Assembly: GCA_017521925.1 (NCBI GenBank)
Contig: JAFXBG010000015.1
Coordinates: forward strand, 79,968 to 143,967
Source: Clostridia bacterium
Lineage (GTDB): Bacteria > Bacillota > Clostridia > Oscillospirales > Acutalibacteraceae
Reading direction: 5' to 3'
Length of the DNA: 64,000 nt
Shown: positions 32,886 to 41,339 of the stretch, one piece after another
Layout: the number at the start of each line of letters is the position of its first letter
How positions within the stretch are numbered: position 1 is the stretch's first letter
Translations under genes and position numbers: made by a program
The notes under the pieces: model-generated
What the model was told of the DNA's origin: nothing
Database searches by the model: none
Seen by the model: only the letters and a program-made list of their open reading frames with translations

Positions 32886-32910
32886 CACCTATCTTTTAAA
32901 GGTGTAAAAT
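32882..32910 (+). promoter_or_regulatory. Promoter of the SPFH operon with an inverted repeat in the spacer
   Basis: TTGACA, 17 bases, TAAAAT. ACACCT and AGGTGT (nine bases apart) flank the spacer, a possible repressor site. Confidence 0.6.
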
Positions 32911-32965
32911 ATATTGGGACTTTACAAATTATATTTTTATTTATATTCGGAAGGAGATTTTAACT

Positions 32966-34375
32966 ATGGGACTTATTAAAGCAGGCGTTGGCGCAGTTGG
33001 CAGCGTAATGGCTGACCAGTGGAAAGAATTTTTCTACTGCGATGCTATGGGTTTTGACGTTCTTGTAAAAAAAGCACAGAAGAGAATCACAGACCGTTCA
33101 TCCAACACAAAGGGTAGTGACAACATTATATCTAACGGTTCAGCTATTGCAGTTGCTGACAAACAGTGTATGATTATTGTTGACCAGGGTAAGGTTGTTG
33201 AGATTTGTGCAGAACCCGGTGAGTTTATCTGGGATGCATCTACAGAGCCTTCTCTCTTTACAGGTAAGCTTGGCAAGGGCGTTCTTGATACTTTCAAGGC
33301 TATCGGTAAGCGTTTTACTTTCGGTGGTGACACAGGCAAAGACCAGCGTGTTTACTACATAAATATGAGGGAGATTCAGGACAACAAGTTTGGTACTCCC
33401 AATCCTATTCCCTTCAGAGTTGTTGACTCTAAGATTGACCTTGACGTTGACGTAAGCCTTCGTTGCTCAGGTATTTATTCTTATGAGATTGAAGACCCCA
33501 TACTTTTTTATACAAATGTAAGCGGAAATGTTACAGACGAGTTTACAAGAGATAAGATTGACCATCAGCTCAAAACTGAATTTTTAAGTGCTCTTGCACC
33601 TTCTTTCTCAAAGATTTCTGCTCTTGAAATCAGACCTAACGAAATTCCCGCTCATATGCCCGAAATGGAAGCAGCAGTTAATGATGCTCTTAAGGCAAAG
33701 TGGCTTGAGCTCAGAGGTCTTAAGGTTGTTTCTGTTGCAATGAATGTTCCCATTATGCCCGAAGAAGACCAGCAGATGCTAAAAGATGCTCAGCGTGAAG
33801 CTCGTCTTCGTAATCCCGGCCTTGCAGCTGCTCATATGGTTGAGGCTCAGGCAGAGGCTATGAAAACTGCTGCAGGCAACCAAGGCGGTGCTATGATGGG
33901 CTTTATGGGTATGAATATGGCTCAGGCTGCAGGCGGTATGAACGCAGGTAACCTTTTTGCTATGGACCAACAGAATAAGCAGGCTCAGGCACAGGCTCAG
34001 GCTGCACAGGCAGCTGCAAACAGCTGGCAGTGTGCTTGCGGTGCAACAGTACAGGGTAACTTCTGTCCTCAGTGCGGTGCTAAAAAGCCCGAACCCAAGC
34101 CTGCAAACGGTTGGACATGTGCTTGCGGTGCTGTAGCCACAGGTAAATTCTGCCCCGAGTGCGGTGCAAAGAAGCCCGAAGAGCAGAAGGGCTGGACATG
34201 TGTTTGCGGTGAAGTAAACCTTGGTAAGTTCTGTGCAGAGTGCGGTGCTAAAAAGCCTGAGGGTGCACCTCTTTACAAGTGCGACAAGTGCGGATGGGAG
34301 CCTGAAGACCCCAAGAATCCTCCCAAGTTCTGCCCTGAGTGCGGCGACCTTTTTGACGATAACGACAAGCAGTAA
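32966..34375 (+). CDS. SPFH-domain protein with C-terminal zinc ribbons (YdjI-like)
   Basis: A 469-residue protein. Residues 1-290 form an SPFH/virion-core-like domain of the Bacillus subtilis YdjI type. A Met/Gln/Ala-rich linker follows (about 290-350), then four zinc ribbons with paired CxC/CxxC motifs (CACGA..CPQCG, CACGA..CPECG, CVCGE..CAECG, CDKCG..CPECG). In B. subtilis the homologue is a membrane-associated scaffold that works with a zinc-ribbon membrane protein (YdjG), a TPM protein (YdjH) and a PspA protein in envelope stress. Here the first two partners follow in the same operon; no PspA is present. Confidence 0.82.
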   Translation: MGLIKAGVGAVGSVMADQWKEFFYCDAMGFDVLVKKAQKRITDRSSNTKGSDNIISNGSAIAVADKQCMIIVDQGKVVEICAEPGEFIWDASTEPSLFTGKLGKGVLDTFKAIGKRFTFGGDTGKDQRVYYINMREIQDNKFGTPNPIPFRVVDSKIDLDVDVSLRCSGIYSYEIEDPILFYTNVSGNVTDEFTRDKIDHQLKTEFLSALAPSFSKISALEIRPNEIPAHMPEMEAAVNDALKAKWLELRGLKVVSVAMNVPIMPEEDQQMLKDAQREARLRNPGLAAAHMVEAQAEAMKTAAGNQGGAMMGFMGMNMAQAAGGMNAGNLFAMDQQNKQAQAQAQAAQAAANSWQCACGATVQGNFCPQCGAKKPEPKPANGWTCACGAVATGKFCPECGAKKPEEQKGWTCVCGEVNLGKFCAECGAKKPEGAPLYKCDKCGWEPEDPKNPPKFCPECGDLFDDNDKQ

Positions 34376-34393
34376 TATATTTTTACAAGCAAA

Positions 34394-34417
34394 CGGCTCC
34401 CTCATAGCGGGGAGCCG
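34394..34417 (+). other. Stem-loop between operon genes
   Basis: CGGCTCCC pairs with GGGAGCCG. It is followed by A residues, not T, so it is more likely an mRNA stabiliser or processing site than a terminator. Confidence 0.4.
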
Positions 34418-34444
34418 AAAAAACATAAGAAGGAGAGGGTATAA

Positions 34445-35530
34445 ATGTCTACACTTCTTGATTATAAATGTCCGTGTTGCGGCGGTGCCATAGAATTTAA
34501 CACCACCGCTCAGAAAATGAAGTGTCCCTATTGTGACACTGAGTTTGAAATGGAAGCTTTAAGAGAATACGACCAAGAGCTTCAGAATGATGCTCCTGAT
34601 GAAATGAACTGGGAAACCAATGCAGGCTGCGAATGGAAAGGCGAAGACGAAAACCTTGTTACTTATGTCTGCAAATCCTGTGCAGGTGAAATTGTATGCG
34701 ACAAAACCACTGCCGCAACCTCCTGCCCTTATTGCGGTAATCCTGTTGTTATGGCTGGCAACCTTTCAGGTATGCTTAAGCCTGACTACATTATTCCCTT
34801 TAAGCTTGACAAAAAAGCCGCTAAAGACGGTTACTTTAACCATATTAAAGGCAAAAGGCTTCTTCCCAGGATTTTTAAAGATGCAAATCACATAGATGAA
34901 ATTAAGGGTATGTATGTTCCTGTGTGGCTTTTTGACGCAGGAGCAAATGCCAACATCCGCTACAGAGCTACCCGTGTAAGACACTGGAGCGACAGTAACT
35001 ACAACTACACAGAAACCAAGTATTACGCAATTCTCAGAGGCGGTACTATTGCCTTTGAGCGTGTGCCTGTAGACGGCAGTGAAAAAATGGACGATACACT
35101 TATGGAGTCTATCGAGCCTTACAACTTTAATGAAGCTGTTGATTTCCAGACAGCTTATATGGCAGGATATCTTGCCGATAAGTACGACGTAACAGCTGAA
35201 GAGAGCATTAATAGAGCTAATCAGAGAATTAAGAATTCTACTGAGGAGGCTTTCCGTTCAACTGTTCAAGGCTACACAACCGTTATGCCCGAGAATTCTC
35301 ATATCCACCTCAATAACGGTAAGGCAAAGTATGCCCTTTATCCTGTATGGATTCTCAACACTACTTATCAGGACAAAAAGTATACCTTTGCTATGAACGG
35401 TCAGACAGGTAAGTTTGTAGGCGATTTACCCTGTGACAAGGGCCTTTTCAAAAAGTATCTTTTCACAATTGCAGGTATAGCTTCAGCGGCGGCTTTTGCT
35501 TTAAGCTGGCTTATTTATCTTATATTTTAA
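34445..35530 (+). CDS. Zinc-ribbon membrane protein (YdjG-like)
   Basis: A 361-residue protein with two N-terminal zinc ribbons (CPCCGG..CPYCD, residues 9-30; CKSCAGE..CPYCGN, about 77-100), a central soluble domain of about 220 residues, and one C-terminal transmembrane helix (about 338-360, preceded by KGLFKKYLF). The layout matches YdjG of the B. subtilis ydjFGHI cluster. Start ATG has GGAGAGGG upstream. It lies 14 bases before the TPM gene. Confidence 0.78.
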   Translation: MSTLLDYKCPCCGGAIEFNTTAQKMKCPYCDTEFEMEALREYDQELQNDAPDEMNWETNAGCEWKGEDENLVTYVCKSCAGEIVCDKTTAATSCPYCGNPVVMAGNLSGMLKPDYIIPFKLDKKAAKDGYFNHIKGKRLLPRIFKDANHIDEIKGMYVPVWLFDAGANANIRYRATRVRHWSDSNYNYTETKYYAILRGGTIAFERVPVDGSEKMDDTLMESIEPYNFNEAVDFQTAYMAGYLADKYDVTAEESINRANQRIKNSTEEAFRSTVQGYTTVMPENSHIHLNNGKAKYALYPVWILNTTYQDKKYTFAMNGQTGKFVGDLPCDKGLFKKYLFTIAGIASAAAFALSWLIYLIF

Positions 35531-35544
35531 GGGGGTAGGGTGAA

Positions 35545-36351
35545 ATGAAAAAGATTGCTATAGTTTTATTCTGCCTTTGCCTTACACTTTGTATGTGCTT
35601 TATAGCTTCGGCTGATGTAATCCCTGATGAAAGACTTCAGCCCAGACTTGTTGACGGTGCTGATATTCTTACAGATTATGAAGAATCAGAGCTCCTTGCA
35701 AAGCTTGATGAAGTCAGCGAAGAGCTTCAGTTCGATGTTGTAATTGCCACTACCTATGATTTAGGCGGAGATTACATCAGGGACGTTGCAGACGATTATT
35801 ATGATTACAACGGCTTCGGCTACGGAGTAAGTGCTGACGGTTGTGTCCTCCTTGTTGATATGGGAGCCAGAGATTGGTGGATTTCCACATGCGGTTACGG
35901 TATTACTGCTCTTACAGATGCAGGTATACAGTACATCGGCGACCAGTTTGAAAGCGACCTTTCAAACGGTGATTATTACGACGGATTCACCACTTACGTA
36001 AATCTTGTTGAGGATTTTGTAAATCAGGCATACACAGGCAACCCCTACGATACAGGCAACCTTCCCAAAGAAGGATATAACTGGTTCTTTGGTATTGTGT
36101 TCTCGCTGGTAGCAGGATTTTTGATTGCTCTTATTTCAGTGCTTGTTATGAAGGGTAAGCTTAAGTCTGTAAGACGTCAACCTGCGGCTCAGGATTATCT
36201 TGTAGCAGGCAGTATGAACGTTACCTTAAGCCGCGATATGTTCCTTTATCGCAATGTTACCCGCCGTGCAAAGCCTAAGGAAAGCTCAGGCTCAAGCACA
36301 CATACATCATCTTCCGGCAGAAGCCACGGCGGCGGAGGCGGAAGCTTCTAA
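35545..36351 (+). CDS. TPM-domain membrane protein (YdjH/YgcG-like)
   Basis: A 268-residue protein. Signal peptide (1-24), TPM domain (about 30-165, LVDGADILTDYEESELLAKL and DNGYG-like VSADGCVLLVDM), one transmembrane helix (about 180-203), a basic cytoplasmic segment, and a Ser/Gly-rich end closing in GGGGGSF, typical of the family. TPM proteins act at the membrane; the exact reaction is unsettled. Third gene of the SPFH operon. Confidence 0.82.
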   Translation: MKKIAIVLFCLCLTLCMCFIASADVIPDERLQPRLVDGADILTDYEESELLAKLDEVSEELQFDVVIATTYDLGGDYIRDVADDYYDYNGFGYGVSADGCVLLVDMGARDWWISTCGYGITALTDAGIQYIGDQFESDLSNGDYYDGFTTYVNLVEDFVNQAYTGNPYDTGNLPKEGYNWFFGIVFSLVAGFLIALISVLVMKGKLKSVRRQPAAQDYLVAGSMNVTLSRDMFLYRNVTRRAKPKESSGSSTHTSSSGRSHGGGGGSF

Positions 36352-36358
36352 AAAAACA

Positions 36359-36392
36359 TCCCACGGATTACAAAAATCCGTGGGAATTTTTT
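36359..36392 (+). terminator. Terminator of the SPFH operon
   Basis: TCCCACGGATT and AATCCGTGGGA form a perfect 11-bp stem followed by a T-run. Confidence 0.9.
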
Positions 36393-36446
36393 TAGAGTTA
36401 AAAGTGAAGAGTTGAGGTGGCACGCTTTGCGTGCAATTATAGAAAT

Positions 36447-37436
36447 TTATATATTAAACTCTTCTTTTATTTTATCAACCAGATTATTCTTTGCCAGTGT
36501 ATACGCAATTCTTACAATGCTCAGAATTGTTTCGGCAGTGGCGGCACCGTGCCCTTTTATAACGGGCTTCTTAACACCTAAAAGCACTGCTCCGCCCTGA
36601 GTGTTGTAGTCGTAGTGCTTGTAAAGCTTGTCAGCAAGCGAGAGGAACTTTCCTTTATCTTCGCTTTCTAAAGTTTCTGCATAATCGCGGATATCCTTAA
36701 TTACAGAAACTGCACCGCATTCAAGAGTTTTTAAAAGAACATTGCCGGAATATCCGTCTGTTGCAATAACATCTGCGTCGCTTTCAAGGACAGAACTGCC
36801 CTCAATATTTCCCAGAAAGTTAAGGTCAGCTTCTTTCAAAAGAGCGTTAGCCTCTTTAATAACAGCCGTGCCTTTTGTATCCTCAGCACCGTTTGAAAGA
36901 AGCCTTACTTTTGGATTTTCTACACCTTTTGCCGACATATAGGCACTGCCCATTTTTGCAAAGCTTACGATTTTGTCCGCAGGACAGTCAAGGTTTGCAC
37001 CGCAGTCTGCAAGGCAGATATATTCACCGTTGCGTTTTATAAATTCACACACGAGAACAGGGGTTATGGCGGGGGACAGAGGCTTGATAATAAACATGGA
37101 TGACACCATAAGTGCGCCTGTGGCACCGCAGGATACAAAGGCACCTACTTCTTCGTTATCTCTGCAAAGGGTTGCACCTTTTATCATAGAGGCGTTGGAC
37201 TTTGAGCGGATAATCTCCATAGGGTTGTCATGGTTGGTAATTACATCAGGAGCATCAATAACTTCATAGCGGTCAGGGCTTACGCCTTTGTTGTTGAGTT
37301 CGTTTTCTAAAATTTCTTTGGTGCCTAAGATGTAAACAAAGAGGTCTGTGTTTTCATTAATTGCATCTATAACGCCTTCTAAAAGCTCGGTTTCACTTCT
37401 GTCAGCACCTAATAAATCAACTGCAATTTTAATCAT
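36447..37436 (-). CDS. plsX: PlsX-like phosphate acyltransferase (divergent)
   Basis: A 329-residue protein of the PlsX family, which converts acyl-ACP to acyl-phosphate for phospholipid synthesis. Family features are IAVDLLGAD at the N-terminus (where the usual motif is DAMGGD), the SCGATGALM segment, LADCGANLDC, GNIEGS and the C-terminal GHGAATAETI (usually GHGSS). The altered N-terminal motif and its location with galE instead of fatty-acid genes suggest a divergent or second copy. Its start overlaps the galE stop by one base, so the two are co-translated. Confidence 0.75.
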   Translation of the reverse strand: MIKIAVDLLGADRSETELLEGVIDAINENTDLFVYILGTKEILENELNNKGVSPDRYEVIDAPDVITNHDNPMEIIRSKSNASMIKGATLCRDNEEVGAFVSCGATGALMVSSMFIIKPLSPAITPVLVCEFIKRNGEYICLADCGANLDCPADKIVSFAKMGSAYMSAKGVENPKVRLLSNGAEDTKGTAVIKEANALLKEADLNFLGNIEGSSVLESDADVIATDGYSGNVLLKTLECGAVSVIKDIRDYAETLESEDKGKFLSLADKLYKHYDYNTQGGAVLLGVKKPVIKGHGAATAETILSIVRIAYTLAKNNLVDKIKEEFNI

Positions 37437-38452
37437 TAATCGTCATATCCTTTTGGGTTGTTCTTTTGCCAGTTCCAGGAGTCTTTGCACATATCAAAAA
37501 GTGTAAGCTTTGCTTCCCAGCCCAGCATTTCCTTAGCCTTTGTGGCTAAAGCATAGCTTGTGGCAACGTCGCCGGGGCGGCGGTCTAAAAGCTTAACGGG
37601 AATTTTAAGATCGTTTGCCTCTTCAAAAGTATGTACAACCTCAAGCACACTGTTGCCCTTGCCTGTACCAAGGTTAACTGCTTCAACGCCCTTTGCTTTA
37701 AGTGCGTAGTTAATTGCGGCAACGTGGCCCTTTGCAAGGTCAACTACGTGGATAAAGTCCCTGACACCTGTGCCGTCGGGAGTGTCATAATCTGTGCCGA
37801 ATACACCTAAAAACTCACGTACGCCAACAGCAGTCTGGGTGATGTAGGGCATAAGGTTGTTGGGGATTCCGTCGGGAGCCTCACCGATAAGACCTGAGGG
37901 GTGAGCACCGATGGGGTTAAAGTATCTGAGAAGTACTGCAGAAAGCTCATTCCATGAAGCAGAGAAGTCTCTTACAATCTGTTCAATCATAAGCTTTGTG
38001 TTGCCGTAGGCATTGGTAGAGGTAGATGTAGGCATTTCTTCGTTAAAGGGAGCAACATTTTTATCGCCGTAAACTGTGGCAGAGGAGGAGAATACAAAAG
38101 TTCTGCAGTCTCTGTCCTTCATAACCTCTAAAACGGTCAGAGCGGTGTCAATATTGTTGCGGTAATAGCTTAAGGGAATACGTGTGGATTCAGGTACGCT
38201 TTTGTAGCCTGCAAAGTGGATAACACCCTTCACGTCGTTTTCGTCAAAAATCTTTTCTACGTCCTCTTTAACTGCAACGTCAATTTCATAGAATAAAGGT
38301 TTTTTGCCTGTAATAGTTTCGATTCTGTCTAAAACTTTAGGTGAGCTGTTTGAAAGGTTGTCTGCAATAATAACCTCATAACCCTCGTTTATAAGCTCAA
38401 CGGCAGTGTGAGAGCCGATAAACCCCATTCCGCCTGTTAAAAGAATAGCCAT
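37436..38452 (-). CDS. galE: UDP-glucose 4-epimerase
   Basis: Interconverts UDP-glucose and UDP-galactose. A 338-residue short-chain dehydrogenase-type epimerase with GGMGFIGSHTAVEL (NAD site), DNLSNSS, the catalytic SSSATVYG and Tyr-x-x-x-Lys in YGNTK, and RYFNPIGAHPSG. Full length. First gene of a two-gene minus-strand operon with the PlsX-like gene. Confidence 0.95.
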   Translation of the reverse strand: MAILLTGGMGFIGSHTAVELINEGYEVIIADNLSNSSPKVLDRIETITGKKPLFYEIDVAVKEDVEKIFDENDVKGVIHFAGYKSVPESTRIPLSYYRNNIDTALTVLEVMKDRDCRTFVFSSSATVYGDKNVAPFNEEMPTSTSTNAYGNTKLMIEQIVRDFSASWNELSAVLLRYFNPIGAHPSGLIGEAPDGIPNNLMPYITQTAVGVREFLGVFGTDYDTPDGTGVRDFIHVVDLAKGHVAAINYALKAKGVEAVNLGTGKGNSVLEVVHTFEEANDLKIPVKLLDRRPGDVATSYALATKAKEMLGWEAKLTLFDMCKDSWNWQKNNPKGYDD

Positions 38453-38488
38453 AAAACCACCCCAAAAAATTATTAGTATATTAAATTA

Positions 38489-38517
38489 AGTTTACCTTAT
38501 ATGGCGGATAATGTCAA
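38489..38517 (-). promoter_or_regulatory. Promoter of galE-plsX
   Basis: On the minus strand: TTGACA (38512-38517), 17 bases, TAAACT (38489-38494). Divergent from, and close to, the promoter at 38523. Confidence 0.65.
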
Positions 38518-38522
38518 ATAAA

Positions 38523-38552
38523 TTGTTGCCAAAATGAGTATTGAAATATAAT
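38523..38552 (+). promoter_or_regulatory. Promoter of the LRR surface protein
   Basis: TTGTTG, 18 bases, TATAAT. Confidence 0.5.
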
Positions 38553-38601
38553 GTAAAGGAAGATATACTTATTGTATACGTTGGTGTTGGAGGCGGTATT
38601 G

Positions 38602-41208
38602 GTGTATAGGCACAAGGTAAACAGATTTGTTGGTTTTATAGTATTTATTCTGATTTTTTCAATATTTGTCAGCGGACAGGTTGTGTCGGTTGGTGCTGAT
38701 ACCGAAGAAATAAAGGTGCTGGACAGCGGACAATGCGGAGACACACTTAACTGGGAACTTACAAGCGATGGTGTTCTGCGTATTTTCGGCGAAGGTGCTA
38801 TGTATGACTACAACAAGTATTATGAGCCGTCACCCTGGTACAAATACAGAGACGAGCCTTATGTAAGTGCAGACGGCAAAAATTTTATCGACAGCAACGG
38901 CGATACATATGTATCAACAGAGGGTTATCATAAAAACAATCCTATGGGCTATAAAGTGAAAAGCATTGTAATTGAAGAGGGAATTACATATATAGGAGAC
39001 TGGGCTTTTTACAGAGTTTGCGTTGATGAAATTACCGTACCTGAAGGCGTTGAAGCAACGGGAATATTCTGTTTCAGGTATTCTCCTACCCTTAAGGTGC
39101 TTAATTTACCTGATTCACTGAAAATACTTGATGATTTTGCAATTTCCCGTAATTACTTATTGCATACGGTGAATATAGGCAGTCAGCTTGAAAAGGTTGG
39201 TACAGCAGGATTTAACCGTAATCCTTCCCTCAAATCCATTATCCTTCCCGACAGTTGTGTGTCGGTGAATCAGCAGATGAGCCCTACATATGCTGATATA
39301 GATTATTCATCTGTAGGCTTGATGGAAAATTGTACTTCGCTTAAAACAGTAAAGCTGGGAAAAGTAGACAGAATTCCTCAGCGTACTTTTCTGGGTGCTG
39401 ATATAGAAAACCTGATAGTTCCCAATACCGTAAAAAGCATAGATGAGTATGCATTTTATAAATGTGACTCATTAAGAAATGTGGTTTTTGAGGAAAATTC
39501 CCTTTGTACTTTTATTGCAAACAACGCTTTCTTAGAGTGTACATCTCTTAAAAGTGTTACAGGCGGAATTTCTCTTGAGACTATGGGTAGCTATAGTAAA
39601 ATAAAAACCCTGGAAGAATTTGATTTCAGCGACAGTAATAAAACTTTGCTTAAAAATCAGTTTTATCAGACCTCTTTGAAAACTGTCAGGGTAAGCGAGA
39701 ACATAACCACAATTCCGGTTTCTTGTTTCAACAGAATGTCATATCTCGAAAGAATTTACCTTCCGTCGTCCCTTGAAACTATTCAGGGAAGTTCGTTTAA
39801 TTATTGCGTATCCTTAACAGATGTGTACTATAACGGTAACCTTCAGCAATGGCAGGCAATAGAAAAAGCCAGCGGTTGGAGCTATATGGTGAATTCTGAT
39901 TGTGTTGTTCATCTTAATGACGGCACCTTTGCAAACTTGCAGGGAAAAGAAATACCTAAAGAAAAGCTGTCATTTACAGTTGAGTTCAGGGATTTTGATT
40001 CCTCTGTGCTGAGTACGCAAGATGTTAAATACGGCAGTTCTGCAGTTGCTCCCGAAAATCCATATCGTGATGACTATATATTTGACGGTTGGGATAAGGA
40101 TTTTTCAAATATTACTGATGATTTGGTTGTAACCGCAAAATATAAAGAAAAAGCAAAATATACTGTTACATATAACGAAGGTAATTTTACGTTCAGCGGA
40201 GCAGATACCGTAAAACAAGGTGAGGATTATACCTTCAGGATTATGCCCTTTGCGGGATATGATGTGGAAAAAATAGTTGCAGGAAAAGATGAACCGGAAA
40301 TAAATAAGAACGGTATTTATACAATAAAAAATGTAAACGAGGACATTTTTATTGAGGTTACATTGGTTCAGGATAACGAAGAATATGATTTTGCAGGTGC
40401 TTCCATAACCCTTGGCGGTGACATAGAGCTGAACTTTTATATGGAGCTTTCTGATGAAATAATTAAGGATGAGGACTCTAAACTTGTGTTTACCCTTCCA
40501 AACGGCAGAAAGGAATCTATACCGGCAGAAAAAGCAGAAAAAATTGACGGGTATTATGTGTTCTCTTGCTCAGTAGCAGCTAAGGAAATGGCAAGTGCGG
40601 TTAAGGCACAGTTGATTGCGTCTGATTTCAGCAGTGAAGGTTTTGAATATTCGATTAAGGAATATGCTGAGTATATTCTTAATAGTAAAGATGAAAAGTA
40701 TGATAGTGCAAAGCCGTTAGTTAAAGCAATGCTTAATTATGGTGCCTATGCTCAGATATACTTTGACTATGATTCAGAAAATCTTGCAAACGAAACCTTG
40801 AAGAAAGAAGAAAAAGAACTTAAGGAAATTGACCTTTCAGCTTTTGTATATTCCTTAAACGGCGAAGAGGCGGGAGTAGAATATTACGGCTCTAAACTTT
40901 CTTTGGAAAGCGAAACTTCAGTTAAACATTATTTTAGTATAGAGGCAGAGGTGGATTTTTCTGAAATAACTGTAAACGGCAAGACGGTTACAGCAGAGAA
41001 AAAGGATAAGTACTATGAGGTGAAAATTCCTGATATTCCTGCTCATAAACTTGACGAAAAACTGGTTGTTAAAGTAGGCGACCTTACATTGGATTATAAT
41101 GCACTGAGTTATGCTCAATTGGTTCTGAGCGGAAATGACACCAACCTGAAAAACTTAATGAAAGCTCTTTGTGCATATAATATTGCGGCGGATGAATATA
41201 TAGGATGA
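38602..41208 (+). CDS. BspA-type leucine-rich-repeat exported protein
   Basis: An 868-residue secreted protein. A signal peptide ends near VSVGA. The CGDTLNWELTSDGVLRIFG opening common to this class leads into about nine LRR_5 repeats (about 100-440, pattern LxSIxLPDSxxxI). An InlB/Listeria-Bacteroides repeat follows (about 455-515, DGWDKDF), then a VTYNEG beta domain, then about 270 residues of no recognised domain (ITLGGDIELNFYM onwards). It has no dockerin, sortase motif or transmembrane anchor, so how it is retained is unclear. GTG 38602 has GGAGG eight bases upstream; TTG at 38572 and 38599 are weaker choices. BspA-like proteins often mediate binding. Confidence 0.75.
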   Translation: MYRHKVNRFVGFIVFILIFSIFVSGQVVSVGADTEEIKVLDSGQCGDTLNWELTSDGVLRIFGEGAMYDYNKYYEPSPWYKYRDEPYVSADGKNFIDSNGDTYVSTEGYHKNNPMGYKVKSIVIEEGITYIGDWAFYRVCVDEITVPEGVEATGIFCFRYSPTLKVLNLPDSLKILDDFAISRNYLLHTVNIGSQLEKVGTAGFNRNPSLKSIILPDSCVSVNQQMSPTYADIDYSSVGLMENCTSLKTVKLGKVDRIPQRTFLGADIENLIVPNTVKSIDEYAFYKCDSLRNVVFEENSLCTFIANNAFLECTSLKSVTGGISLETMGSYSKIKTLEEFDFSDSNKTLLKNQFYQTSLKTVRVSENITTIPVSCFNRMSYLERIYLPSSLETIQGSSFNYCVSLTDVYYNGNLQQWQAIEKASGWSYMVNSDCVVHLNDGTFANLQGKEIPKEKLSFTVEFRDFDSSVLSTQDVKYGSSAVAPENPYRDDYIFDGWDKDFSNITDDLVVTAKYKEKAKYTVTYNEGNFTFSGADTVKQGEDYTFRIMPFAGYDVEKIVAGKDEPEINKNGIYTIKNVNEDIFIEVTLVQDNEEYDFAGASITLGGDIELNFYMELSDEIIKDEDSKLVFTLPNGRKESIPAEKAEKIDGYYVFSCSVAAKEMASAVKAQLIASDFSSEGFEYSIKEYAEYILNSKDEKYDSAKPLVKAMLNYGAYAQIYFDYDSENLANETLKKEEKELKEIDLSAFVYSLNGEEAGVEYYGSKLSLESETSVKHYFSIEAEVDFSEITVNGKTVTAEKKDKYYEVKIPDIPAHKLDEKLVVKVGDLTLDYNALSYAQLVLSGNDTNLKNLMKALCAYNIAADEYIG

Positions 41209-41231
41209 AGAGTTTTCTGAAACCTGTAAAC

Positions 41232-41265
41232 AAAAGGCTTTTCGTTTAAAAGAAAAGCCTTTTTC
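41232..41265 (+). terminator. Rho-independent terminator
   Basis: AAAAGGCTTTTC pairs with GAAAAGCCTTTT around an 8-base loop and is followed by T residues. Confidence 0.9.
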
Positions 41266-41270
41266 TTATA

Positions 41271-41299
41271 TTGCTTTTTAAGTTTGTTCGTGATAAAAT
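41271..41299 (+). promoter_or_regulatory. Promoter of metG-tatD
   Basis: TTGCTT, 17 bases, TAAAAT. The leader is short, with no room for a T-box. Confidence 0.6.
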
Positions 41300-41339
41300 A
41301 TTAATTTAGATAAAAGAATTTTACACAGGAGTGATTTAA

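Noticed and set aside
41266-41339. T-box leader ahead of metG
   Set aside because: Only about 40 bases lie between the predicted start site and the gene, with no T-box sequence or specifier stem.
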